Below are positions 33,222-41,493 of a stretch of 64,000 nucleotides of DNA, piece after piece. A program made the position numbers and the translations under genes. The notes under the pieces were generated by a model. That model saw only the letters and a program-made list of their open reading frames with translations. It had not been told where the DNA came from and made no database searches. Source of the DNA: Erythrobacter sp. (lineage in GTDB: Bacteria; Pseudomonadota; Alphaproteobacteria; Sphingomonadales; Sphingomonadaceae); the NCBI GenBank assembly GCA_009993605.1, contig JAACTB010000010.1:54091-118090 (forward strand). The letters are read 5' to 3'. Within the stretch, counting starts at the first letter, position 1. The number at the start of each line of letters is the position of its first letter.

Positions 33222-35561
33222 ATGCCCTTCTGGCTCGCCCGTCGTCGCGATGGGCAGGACGAGGACGCGATCCAGCGGTTCGATCCCCGCTTCTGGACCG
33301 TCAATTTCCCCCGCCCCATGATGGCAAGCGTCGTCACCACCGCGCCCGACGCCCTGCGCGTCGAGTGCGAGTTCTACCACGAGGGCGAGATCGCGGGGTT
33401 GATCTGGGCAAGCGAGGATGTGCTCGACCATCCGCTGCTGCGCTATGCGACCGACCGCGATTATTCGCGCACCGTGCTGACCTTTCGCTGGCGGTCCGCC
33501 GGGATCGTGCCGCTCGACCAGCCGAACGGGCCGACGCTGACGATCGAAGGCCGCGATGCGAGCGGCGCGGCGCGGGTCTGGTATGTGCGGCTGTGGAATT
33601 ACGCGGTCGGCACGCCCGAGGACGCGGTAGTCACTCTGCGCTTCTCGGACCTCCAATCGGGCTACGTCCTGCCCGGCGAACTCGTCCATCCCGCCGATAT
33701 CGATCGGATGTTCGTCAGCCTCGTGCCCGCATCCTACGTGCCTGACAGCACACAGGCTCTCCTCGCGCGCAGCGAAGCCTGGGCCGAGATGAGCGACATC
33801 GCCTGCCATGGCGAGCGCGCGATGCTGACGATCGGCGACGTCATGCTCCCCGCCCATGGCGAGGGCATCGCCACCGCCTATGACGACAGCTTCAACCAGA
33901 CGCCCACGCGCCTGCTGCGCACGATCGAGGCGCTCGGCTATCGCGACCGGATCGTCCATTATGTCGGGATGAGCCATTATTTTCGGCTCGAACCGGCGGG
34001 CGGCGGCCATTACGTCAGCCTGGCGGGCGGCGTGCTGTCGCGCGTATGCGAGGCGTGGCACCGCGCCTTCGCCGCAGAAGCCATGGCGCGCGGTTTCACC
34101 GTGATCTGGTCGCTGTCCTACGAACTGTTCGACGCGCATTGCTGGAACGACTGGAAACAGCGCGCCCATGACGGAACGCCCGCGCTGACCGGGTGGGTGC
34201 CGCCATCGACTCTGCTGTCGCCCGCGCATGACGGGGCGATGGGCTATCTGCGCCAGGTCGCCTCGGCCTTCGTGCGGATCGCTTTGGATGCCGAAATGCC
34301 GGTCGAGTTCCAGATCGGCGAGCCGTGGTGGTGGGTCCAGCCGCAGGGGCGCAAACCCTGTTTCTACGATGCTGCGGCTGAGGCGATCTTGCCGGACGCG
34401 GCGCCGATCCTGGACATGCGTCAGCCTATGGATGCGGACCAGCTCGCCCGGCTCGACGCGGCGGGCGCGCTGCTGGCGCAATCGACGGCGGCGCTGGCCC
34501 AGACGGTCCGCGATGCGACACTGAATGCCGGCGGGGGCGAGGCGGAAATCCTGCTGCTCGCTTTCACGCCGACAATTCTCGATCCCGAAATGCCCGAATT
34601 GAAGCGCGTGAACCTTCCCGTCGGCTGGGCCCATCCTGCCTTCGATCGACTACAGTTAGAAGATTACGACTGGCTGACCGATGGCGCCACCGCCGCGCGG
34701 CGCGCGGGCTACGCTCTGGTGCAGGAGCGGCTCGGCTATCCGCTGGAGAACCAGGATTACCTCTCGGGCTTCGTGCTGCTGGCCGAGGATGCCGAGCTCT
34801 ATTGGCGGCGGATCGATCGTGGGCTCGACGAGGCGCGGGAGCGTGGCGTTCCCCGCCGCTACGTCTGGGCGCTGCCGCAGATCGCGCGCGACGGATACAC
34901 GCGGCTGCCGCGACCCCATGACAGTGAGGAGACTTCCATGACGCCCTTCGACGATGTCGCCTATCCGCTCGCGCTGGGCCGGGACGCTTCGGTCAGCCCC
35001 GAATTCTCCACCTCGGTCGCCCTCACGGCTTCGGGGCACGAACGGCGCAACGCGCTGTGGTCCGACGCGCGGCTGCGCTTCGATGTCGGGCCGGGTATAC
35101 GCTCGGAAAAGGAACTCGGCACGCTGATCGCCTTCTTTCGTGCCCGCCACGGCCCGGCACGCGGGTTCCGTTTGCGCGATCCGTTCGATTTCAGTTCGCG
35201 CGGAATGACGGGCGCTCCCACCGCCTTCGACCAGGTCATCGCCACGGGTGACGGCCTCGCCTCCGAATTCGCGCTGATCAAGACCTATGACGAGCAGGTC
35301 CGCCGCATCACGCGCCCGGTCGCCGGTTCGGTCCTGGTCAGCGTCGACGGGGTTCCGACGAGCGAATGGGCGCTGGGCGAGAGCGGCACGATTCTCCTCG
35401 ACACGGCGCCACCCATGGACGCGATCGTCCGCGCGGGCTTCCTGTTCGACGTGCCGGTGCGCTTCGCCGAGGACCGGATCGACGTATCCGGTCTCAATTT
35501 CGCAGCCGGGGAAGCGCCGTCAATCCCATTGATCGAATTGCGGGAGGAAACCTTCGCGTGA
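33222..35561 (+). CDS. GTA TIM-barrel-like/DUF2460 fusion protein (g12 position)
   Basis: 779 aa. The last 207 residues (from about 573) are a complete DUF2460 distal tail protein: FDDVAYPLALGRDASVSPEF, ARHGPARGFRLRDPFDFSSRG and RITRPVAGSVLVSVDG. The first 570 residues form a separate part: a beta-rich segment, then an apparent TIM barrel with VIWSLSYELFDAHCWNDW (about 305-322), QIGEPWWWVQPQ (about 364-375) and PILDMRQPM. Glutamates there could be glycosidase-type, but activity is not shown. An ATG at 34938 with GAGGAG 6 bases upstream could also give a free DUF2460 protein. I recall the name 'non-contractile tail sheath' for similar fusions; I am not certain. Confidence 0.85.
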   Translation: MPFWLARRRDGQDEDAIQRFDPRFWTVNFPRPMMASVVTTAPDALRVECEFYHEGEIAGLIWASEDVLDHPLLRYATDRDYSRTVLTFRWRSAGIVPLDQPNGPTLTIEGRDASGAARVWYVRLWNYAVGTPEDAVVTLRFSDLQSGYVLPGELVHPADIDRMFVSLVPASYVPDSTQALLARSEAWAEMSDIACHGERAMLTIGDVMLPAHGEGIATAYDDSFNQTPTRLLRTIEALGYRDRIVHYVGMSHYFRLEPAGGGHYVSLAGGVLSRVCEAWHRAFAAEAMARGFTVIWSLSYELFDAHCWNDWKQRAHDGTPALTGWVPPSTLLSPAHDGAMGYLRQVASAFVRIALDAEMPVEFQIGEPWWWVQPQGRKPCFYDAAAEAILPDAAPILDMRQPMDADQLARLDAAGALLAQSTAALAQTVRDATLNAGGGEAEILLLAFTPTILDPEMPELKRVNLPVGWAHPAFDRLQLEDYDWLTDGATAARRAGYALVQERLGYPLENQDYLSGFVLLAEDAELYWRRIDRGLDEARERGVPRRYVWALPQIARDGYTRLPRPHDSEETSMTPFDDVAYPLALGRDASVSPEFSTSVALTASGHERRNALWSDARLRFDVGPGIRSEKELGTLIAFFRARHGPARGFRLRDPFDFSSRGMTGAPTAFDQVIATGDGLASEFALIKTYDEQVRRITRPVAGSVLVSVDGVPTSEWALGESGTILLDTAPPMDAIVRAGFLFDVPVRFAEDRIDVSGLNFAAGEAPSIPLIELREETFA
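34926..34940 (+). promoter_or_regulatory. Internal ribosome binding site and start codon for a free DUF2460 protein
   Basis: GAGGAG (34926-34931), six bases, then ATG (34938-34940), in frame with the long gene. Starting here gives a 207-aa protein the size of RcGTA g12. Confidence 0.6.
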
Positions 35562-36373
35562 GCCGCATTTTCTTCGATCGCCCGCTCGATACCGTGGCGA
35601 CTTTCTGGCGGGTCTATCGCCGCGATGGTGTCGCGCTCGGCTTCACCACGCATGATCGGGATATCTGGTCGGACGGCCTGCTCCATCGGGCTGGTCCTGG
35701 CATGGTCCCATCCGCGATCCGCCGCACGGTCGATTTCTCCGACGATGCCGCCGAGATCGAAGGTGCGCTGTCGCACGATGCGATCACGGAAAGCGATCTG
35801 GCCAGCGGACGCTTTGACGGGGCGCGCGTGGCGGTGGGCGCGATCGATTGGGAAATGGGGGAGGCAGAAATCCTCTATCGCGGCACGATCGAAAGCGTCG
35901 GGCGCGAGAGCGGCAGCTTCACCGCCCGCCTGCGTTCTGCGAAAGCCGTTCTGGCGCGCGACACCATCCCGCGCACCAGCCCAGGATGCCGCGCCCGCTT
36001 CTGCGATCGCGGCTGCACCCTCTCGCCCGCGCGCTTCACGCACCGCGCGCTCGTCACGGAGATCGATCGCGATGCGGACCGCGTCAGCTTCGCGATTGCG
36101 GACCCTGCCCGCTTCGCCGAGGGGGAGGTGCGATGGATTGACGGGCCGCAGACCGGCCTTTCGGCGACCGTGATCGCCGCCGATGAGAGTGGGCTGGTGC
36201 TCGACCGCGCGATCGATCCCGGCACTGTGCCCGGCCATCGCGCGATGCTGCGCGAGGGATGCGATCACACCATGGCGACATGTGCCGCCCGCTTCGCCAA
36301 CGCCGTCAACTTCCAGGGCGAGCCGCATCTGCCGGGCAATGATTTGCTGACGCATTATCCGATGCCGCGATGA
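35558..36373 (+). CDS. GTA hub protein, DUF2163 (g13)
   Basis: 271 aa from GTG 35558, overlapping the stop of the g12 gene. Cysteines cluster at residues 144, 149, 153 and again at 235, 242 (CRARFCDRGC; CDHTMATC), in the DUF2163 C-terminal part. In RcGTA the hub protein carries an iron-sulphur cluster held by such cysteines. The final FANAVNFQGEPHLPGND is the most conserved stretch. It forms the baseplate hub at the tail tip. Confidence 0.93.
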   Translation: MSRIFFDRPLDTVATFWRVYRRDGVALGFTTHDRDIWSDGLLHRAGPGMVPSAIRRTVDFSDDAAEIEGALSHDAITESDLASGRFDGARVAVGAIDWEMGEAEILYRGTIESVGRESGSFTARLRSAKAVLARDTIPRTSPGCRARFCDRGCTLSPARFTHRALVTEIDRDADRVSFAIADPARFAEGEVRWIDGPQTGLSATVIAADESGLVLDRAIDPGTVPGHRAMLREGCDHTMATCAARFANAVNFQGEPHLPGNDLLTHYPMPR

Positions 36374-36789
36374 ACCGGCGCGAGACCCTGGCCGAGGAGG
36401 CGGAGGCCCTCGTCGGCGTGCCCTTCCGCCTGTTCGGCCGCGATGCGCGCTATGGGCTCGACTGCGTGGGACTGGTGGCGGCGGCGCTCGCGCGCAGTGG
36501 CGCGGCCGTATCAGCTCCCTCGGGATACGCCCTGCGCAATACTGGCATCGACCCGTTTCTCCCTTTCGCAGCGAAAGCCGGACTGATGCCTTGCGAGGGC
36601 GATCCGAAGCGAGGGGACGTCCTGCTTCTCCAGCCCGGCCCCGCCCAGCATCACCTCGCCATCGCGACCGGACCCGAAACGATCGTCCATGCCCATGCCG
36701 GGCTGCGCCGGGTCGTCCTGCAACCCCTCGTCACCGAACCCGGCTCCGGCTCGCCGATCCTGCGCGCCTGGCAGCTTCCCTTGGAGTAG
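36370..36789 (+). CDS. GTA NlpC/P60 cell-wall peptidase (g14)
   Basis: 139 aa, cysteine peptidase: GLDCVGLVAAAL (Cys32 nucleophile), QHHLAIATG (His95) and VHAHAGL (His107 or His109). It probably cuts peptidoglycan crosslinks so that DNA can enter the recipient cell. Overlaps g13 by 4 bases. Confidence 0.93.
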   Translation: MNRRETLAEEAEALVGVPFRLFGRDARYGLDCVGLVAAALARSGAAVSAPSGYALRNTGIDPFLPFAAKAGLMPCEGDPKRGDVLLLQPGPAQHHLAIATGPETIVHAHAGLRRVVLQPLVTEPGSGSPILRAWQLPLE

Positions 36790-36795
36790 ATCACC

Positions 36796-38973
36796 ATGGT
36801 AACCCTGGTCCTCGGCGCTGTCGGCACGCTGGTCGGCGGACCGCTCGGCGGCGCACTCGGCGCGCTCGCCGGACGGCAGATCGACGGCGCGATCATCGGC
36901 AGTCCCCGGCGCGAAGGGCCTCGGCTCGACGAGCTGAAGGTCACTACCTCGAGCTACGGCCAGCCGATCCCGCGTCATATCGGGCGAATGCGCACGGCAG
37001 GCACGATCATCTGGGCGACCGACCTCAAGGAGCATGGCGAGACGACCGGGGGCAAGGGCGAGCCCAAGACGACGACCTATTCCTATTCCACCAGCTTCGC
37101 CGTCGCGCTCGCCTGCCATCCCATCGATACAGTCGGGCGCATCTGGGCGGACGGGAACCTGCTGCGCGGCGCGGCGGGCGATCTGAAGACCGGCGGGCGC
37201 CTGCGCGTGCATCTCGGCCATGGCGATCAGCTGCCGGACCCCTTGATGCAGGCGGCGCTCGGCGCGCAGTGTCCTGCCTTTCGCGGCACGGCCTATCTCG
37301 TTTTCGAGGATCTCCAACTCGCCGATTTCGGCAATCGCCTTCCGGCGCTCAGCTACGAGGTGTTCAGCGGGACGGGCTCGGCGACGGTCGGCGTGTTGGC
37401 GAGCGCTGCGGGCATCGCGGCCGACCCCGAACTGGTGCTGCCGCAGGTCGAAGGTTTCACCCAAACCGGCGAGGCGCCGATCCAGACGCTTGCATTTCTC
37501 GATACCGTCATCCCCATGGTTCCGATCGCATCGGCGGAGGGATTGCGCATCGCCGCGCCGCCCTCGGCTCAAGCGGCGCCTGTCCTCGGAACCCCAGCGA
37601 GCTGGGACGAGGGCGAATTCGGAACGCAATCTGGAACGCGCAGCGAAAGCGTCGCACCGCCTCCAGCCAGTTTCGCGGGCGTGCGCTATTACGATGTGGA
37701 GCGCGATTATCTCCCCGGCGTCCAGCGGGCCATCGCTCGGCCCGAACGCACCGGCCAGGACGTGATCGATCTGCCCGTGGCCAGCCAGGCCGAAGGCGCC
37801 CGCCAGCTCGCCCGTGCGATCCAGCGCCGCGAAGCAGAAGCCCGCTCGCGCCTCTTCGTCCGGCTGGCGGAACTCGACCCGTCAATCTTCCCCGGCGCCC
37901 GCTTACGCGTTCCTGGGCGCTCCGGCATCTGGACAGTGATGGCCTGGGAGTGGCGGGAGAAGGGGGTGGAGATCGAACTATCTCGCCTTTCTCTGCCGCA
38001 AAGCGACCTGTCGGCACCCGCCAGCCATGGCGTACCCTGGGCTCCGCTCGATCGGTCCGCGAGCATGACCCTGCTCGACGCCTTCGAATTGCCTTGGGAC
38101 GGCCACGGGCCGCCGGACACCGGCAGCGTCCAAGTGGCGCTCAGCGCGAGCGAAGGTCGTTGGGCCGGCGCCGCGCTCTACGCCGATAGTGCGGGGACGC
38201 TGGTCCCTCTCGGCCCCGGCGCCGGTCCGCCGGCAGTGGTCGGCACTTTGGTGGAGCCGCTGCGCGGATCGCCGGCCTTGATGGTCGAGACAGGAGCGCC
38301 GCTGGTGCTCGAACTGGTCAGCGTAGACATGGTGCTCGCTCCGACCAGCATGGCAGCGGTCGCACTGGGCCGGAACCGGTTGATCCTTGGCGAAGAGGTC
38401 GTGCAGTTCGTGGATGCGCGGCAAACCGGTCCCCGACGCTGGGCTTTGACCGGATTGCTGCGCGGGCGCCTTGGAACCGAGCATGTCGCGCGCCTCGGAC
38501 ACGAAGCGGGAACGCCGATGGCGCTGCTCGACGAGCGGATAATTTCGCTGGAAGCAGAGCAGGTCGCATCCATCACGCGGCTCGCGGCGATCGGCAGTGC
38601 GGAGGACGATCCCGTCTATGCACCGATCCGCGCACGCGGCTCGGGTGCGGCTCCGCCCTCCCCCGTCCATCCTCGCGTCACGTCAGCAACCGATGGCGGG
38701 CTGGCGCTTGAATGGACGCGCCGGGCTCGTGGCGCCTGGCGCTGGAGCGAGGGAAGCGAAATTCCCCTCGTCGAAGCGAGCGAACTTTACGAAGTCGGTG
38801 TGGGACCAATCGATGCACCGATCGCGCTGTGGCAAACCGCGACGCCCGCGCTCACGATCACCGGATCCGAACGTGCCGCTCTCGCCGCAGCTTTGCCGGG
38901 CGGGGTCATATGGGTCCGACAGGTCGGCACTGTCGCCCGATCCCGCCCGCTCGCGCTGAAAACCCTCGCCTGA
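36796..38973 (+). CDS. GTA host-contact tail protein, Phage-tail_3 type (g15, short form)
   Basis: 725 aa. The N-terminus VTLVLGAVGTLVGGPLGGALGALAGRQID is a glycine-rich hydrophobic segment as in RcGTA g15. YGQPIPRHIGRMRTAGTIIW and VALACHPIDTVGRIWADGNLL are shared with that family. RcGTA g15 has about 1,300 residues and includes a GTA-type TIM barrel; here no such region is found, and the protein passes directly to a C-terminal part with SVDMVLAPTSMAAVALGRNR and fibronectin-like strands. Missing barrel may be compensated by the N-terminal part of the g12 fusion. Confidence 0.88.
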   Translation: MVTLVLGAVGTLVGGPLGGALGALAGRQIDGAIIGSPRREGPRLDELKVTTSSYGQPIPRHIGRMRTAGTIIWATDLKEHGETTGGKGEPKTTTYSYSTSFAVALACHPIDTVGRIWADGNLLRGAAGDLKTGGRLRVHLGHGDQLPDPLMQAALGAQCPAFRGTAYLVFEDLQLADFGNRLPALSYEVFSGTGSATVGVLASAAGIAADPELVLPQVEGFTQTGEAPIQTLAFLDTVIPMVPIASAEGLRIAAPPSAQAAPVLGTPASWDEGEFGTQSGTRSESVAPPPASFAGVRYYDVERDYLPGVQRAIARPERTGQDVIDLPVASQAEGARQLARAIQRREAEARSRLFVRLAELDPSIFPGARLRVPGRSGIWTVMAWEWREKGVEIELSRLSLPQSDLSAPASHGVPWAPLDRSASMTLLDAFELPWDGHGPPDTGSVQVALSASEGRWAGAALYADSAGTLVPLGPGAGPPAVVGTLVEPLRGSPALMVETGAPLVLELVSVDMVLAPTSMAAVALGRNRLILGEEVVQFVDARQTGPRRWALTGLLRGRLGTEHVARLGHEAGTPMALLDERIISLEAEQVASITRLAAIGSAEDDPVYAPIRARGSGAAPPSPVHPRVTSATDGGLALEWTRRARGAWRWSEGSEIPLVEASELYEVGVGPIDAPIALWQTATPALTITGSERAALAAALPGGVIWVRQVGTVARSRPLALKTLA

Positions 38974-38997
38974 TCGGCTGAACGAAGGACTTTCCCG

Positions 38998-39456
38998 ATG
39001 ACCGATCCGATCGCGCTCGATGCGCGCACCCCGCGCCATGCGCTGCCCCTGCTCTACCCGGGCCAGGCCCAGAAGGAGATTTTCGTGAACGAGGCCCTCG
39101 CGCGCCTCGACGCGCTGGCGCAGCCGGTGGTCCTGGCAAGTCGTGCGGCGCCGCCTCCCAGCCATGCGGCTGGCGACACGTATCTGGTCGTCGCGCCCGC
39201 AAGCGAAGAGTGGAGCGGCCGGGAGAATTGCCTCGCCATCTCCCAGGAAACCCATTGGGTCTTTCAGACGCCTTACGAGGGAATGCGAATCTATGACAGG
39301 GAAGAGGCCGCCATAAGGCTCTGGCGCGATGGCTGGAGCGATCCGCAATCGATCCCCGATCCCGCCGGAGGTTCGACTATCGACATCGAAGCGCGTGGCA
39401 CTATTGCAACACTTTTACTCTGTCTGCGCAGCCTCGGTATTCTCCCCGCGAATTGA
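38998..39456 (+). CDS. DUF2793 tail-associated protein
   Basis: 152 aa. TPRHALPLLYPGQAQKEIFVNEALARLD is the DUF2793 N-terminus, followed by a beta-rich part with HWVFQTPYEGMRIYDREE. Found at the end of GTA clusters in this order; a fibre-like or adsorption role is likely but not shown. It is the last gene of the cluster, 24 bases after g15. Confidence 0.88.
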   Translation: MTDPIALDARTPRHALPLLYPGQAQKEIFVNEALARLDALAQPVVLASRAAPPPSHAAGDTYLVVAPASEEWSGRENCLAISQETHWVFQTPYEGMRIYDREEAAIRLWRDGWSDPQSIPDPAGGSTIDIEARGTIATLLLCLRSLGILPAN

Positions 39457-39646
39457 GGGAACTTGAATAGGCAGGGCTCGTTTGCAGCTACCGAGACGGA
39501 CATTTCGACCGAATTGTAAAGGACTGGCGCGGTTTAGCGACTATCTTGCAACAGTTCCCGCCTACGTCCGGCTTGCCACCCGTGAGGGGAAAAGTTAGAT
39601 AACCCGCCACTCGGTGGCTTAAATTCGCAATAAGGGGAATTTTATA

Positions 39647-40762
39647 ATGCGGAAACTCGTCATAGGAATGGCGATGGCCTCTACGGCCCTTGCATCGCCT
39701 GCCCTTGCACGTGACGGCGCTTGGTACGTCGGCGTGGAAGCAGGTCCGATGATCGTCGAAGACACGGATTTCGATATCGGCGCCACTGGCGACGTCACCA
39801 GCATCGACTACGACTACGGCTTCGACGCCGGCGGCTTCGTCGGTTACGATTTCGGCCCGGTTCGCATCGAAGCCGAAGCGCGTTACGCTGAAGCCAATAT
39901 CGATCAGGTCACTGTCGGCAACACCGGCTTCCTCGCCACGGCAACTCGTGCTCGTGCGGGCGTCTATCCGGCCAGCGGCCAGATCGATTCGCTCGCGTTC
40001 ATGGTGAACGGTCTTGCCGATTTCGGTCCGGATGACGGTCTTCAGGGCTTTGTCGGCGGTGGTGTCGGCGTTGCCCGTACCGGCCTCGACGCGCGCATCG
40101 CGCAGAGCGGCCCTTCCGGGATCGACGATTCCGATACCGATTTCGCTTGGCAGATCCTTGCGGGCGTCCGCGCTCCGCTCACTGAAAACATCGATGTCGG
40201 TCTGAAGTATCGCCTGTTCACCGCCGAGAACGTCCTTCTGACGGACGCTCTGGGTCGTTCCTTCCAGGACGATGTCCGTTCGCACTCGCTGATGGGCACG
40301 CTGACCTACAACTTCGGCGCTCCGGAAGTAGTGGCTCCGCCGCCGCCTCCCCCGCCGCCGCCCCCGCCGCCGCCGCCGCCGCCTCCCCCGCCGCCGCCGC
40401 CGGTCGCGCAGTGCGAGTCGGGTCCGTACATCGTCTTCTTCAACTGGGACAAGTCGGACATCACGCCGGAAGCGGCCACGATTCTCGACAACGCGGTTTC
40501 GGCATACGCCAATTGCGGCATGGCCTCGGTCATGCTGGCGGGCCACACCGACACCTCGGGTTCGGCGCAGTACAATATCGGCTTGGCCGAGCGTCGTAAC
40601 TCCTCGGTTCGCGATTACCTGACGGCGCGTGGCGTCCCGGGTGGCCGCATCAGCAGCGAAGCCTTCGGTGAAACGCAGCTTCGCGTTCCGACCGCCGATG
40701 GCGTCCGTGAGCTGCAGAACCGCCGCGTGGAAGTGACCTACGGTCCGGGTTCGGGCATGTAA
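39647..40762 (+). CDS. OmpA-family outer membrane protein with polyproline linker
   Basis: 371 aa. Signal peptide ends ASPALA-RDG. The N-terminal about 220 residues form an eight-strand beta barrel (alternating pattern with WYVGVEAGPMIV, GGFVGYDFGPVRIEAEARY). Residues about 230-252 are 22 consecutive prolines. The C-terminal OmpA domain has FFNWDKSDITPEAATIL, LAGHTDTSG, the GLAERR box and LQNRRVEV, so peptidoglycan binding is intact. A weak promoter TTGCCA-17-TAGATA lies in the 190-base upstream gap. A terminator follows. Confidence 0.92.
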   Translation: MRKLVIGMAMASTALASPALARDGAWYVGVEAGPMIVEDTDFDIGATGDVTSIDYDYGFDAGGFVGYDFGPVRIEAEARYAEANIDQVTVGNTGFLATATRARAGVYPASGQIDSLAFMVNGLADFGPDDGLQGFVGGGVGVARTGLDARIAQSGPSGIDDSDTDFAWQILAGVRAPLTENIDVGLKYRLFTAENVLLTDALGRSFQDDVRSHSLMGTLTYNFGAPEVVAPPPPPPPPPPPPPPPPPPPPPPVAQCESGPYIVFFNWDKSDITPEAATILDNAVSAYANCGMASVMLAGHTDTSGSAQYNIGLAERRNSSVRDYLTARGVPGGRISSEAFGETQLRVPTADGVRELQNRRVEVTYGPGSGM

Positions 40763-40790
40763 GTCCAACGCTCAGCGTTGAAATGATTAA

Positions 40791-40816
40791 GGGGTCGGAG
40801 CAATCCGGCCCCTTTT
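40791..40816 (+). terminator. Intrinsic terminator after the ompA-like gene
   Basis: GGGGTCGG and CCGGCCCC form the stem (one G-U pair) around AGCAAT, followed by TTTTT. It is 28 bases after the stop. Confidence 0.9.
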
Positions 40817-40880
40817 TCGTTGCTTCCGGGTAAGCTTGCGCAAATCGCGCGCTTTATTCACCCGATACGGAGCACCGACC

Positions 40881-41429
40881 ATGACGATACGCCCCCTCGC
40901 CGCATTCGCCGGAAGCCTTTTCTTGCTGGCCGGAACCGCCGCCTGCACCACCATGTCCGATACCGGCGCCATGGCGGGCGATACGGTCGGAACGGCCAAT
41001 CTTGCCCTCGCCAACGGAAGTCCCGCCGGGACGGCGATGCTGATGCGCTCGGACGACGGCTATTCGATGATGGTGCAGGCTCGCGGGCTCACCCCCGGCG
41101 CCCATGGCTTCCACCTGCACACGACCGGACGCTGCGACGCGCCGGACTTCACTAGCGCGGGCGGCCACCTCAATCCCGGCGATCGCAGCCATGGGCGCCT
41201 GTCGGCGCAGGGGCCGCATCTCGGCGATCTGACCAATCTTCAGGTCGGCAGCGATGGAACGGTGACCGCTACGGTCGAAGTCCCGAACGTACGCGCCGAT
41301 GCGCTGGCGCAGATCTTCGACGCCGATGGTACGGCGGTGATGATCCATGCCGGGCCTGACGATTACCGCTCCGATCCGGCGGGCGATGCCGGATCGCGCG
41401 TCGCCTGCGGCGTTCTTGTCCGTAGCTGA
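40881..41429 (+). CDS. sodC: Cu/Zn superoxide dismutase-like lipoprotein
   Basis: 182 aa from the ATG at 40881. Lipoprotein signal with LAGTAAC, so it is anchored in the periplasm. Metal-binding histidines are in HGFHLHTTG, GGHLNPG and VMIHAGPDDY, and cysteines in GRCDAPDF and VACGVLV give the conserved disulphide. It protects the envelope from superoxide. Its end meets the MFS gene in a convergent pair separated by a strong hairpin. Confidence 0.9.
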   Translation: MTIRPLAAFAGSLFLLAGTAACTTMSDTGAMAGDTVGTANLALANGSPAGTAMLMRSDDGYSMMVQARGLTPGAHGFHLHTTGRCDAPDFTSAGGHLNPGDRSHGRLSAQGPHLGDLTNLQVGSDGTVTATVEVPNVRADALAQIFDADGTAVMIHAGPDDYRSDPAGDAGSRVACGVLVRS

Positions 41430-41458
41430 TGGTTTCAGTCAACTAGTTCAGCGAACCG

Positions 41459-41493
41459 AGCGGGCGAGGTGGTCTCAGACCGCCTCGCCCGCT
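41459..41493. terminator. Hairpin between the convergent sodC and MFS genes
   Basis: An 11-bp perfect stem (AGCGGGCGAGG / CCTCGCCCGCT) with an inner GGTC-TCA-GACC extension. It overlaps the last codons of the MFS gene. There is no T tail, so it may act as a bidirectional factor-dependent stop. Confidence 0.5.

Noticed and set aside
24209-39456. Functional prophage
   Set aside because: Only packaging, head and tail genes are present, in RcGTA order; no integrase, repressor, replication or holin genes, and no direct repeats at the ends were found. A GTA is the better reading.
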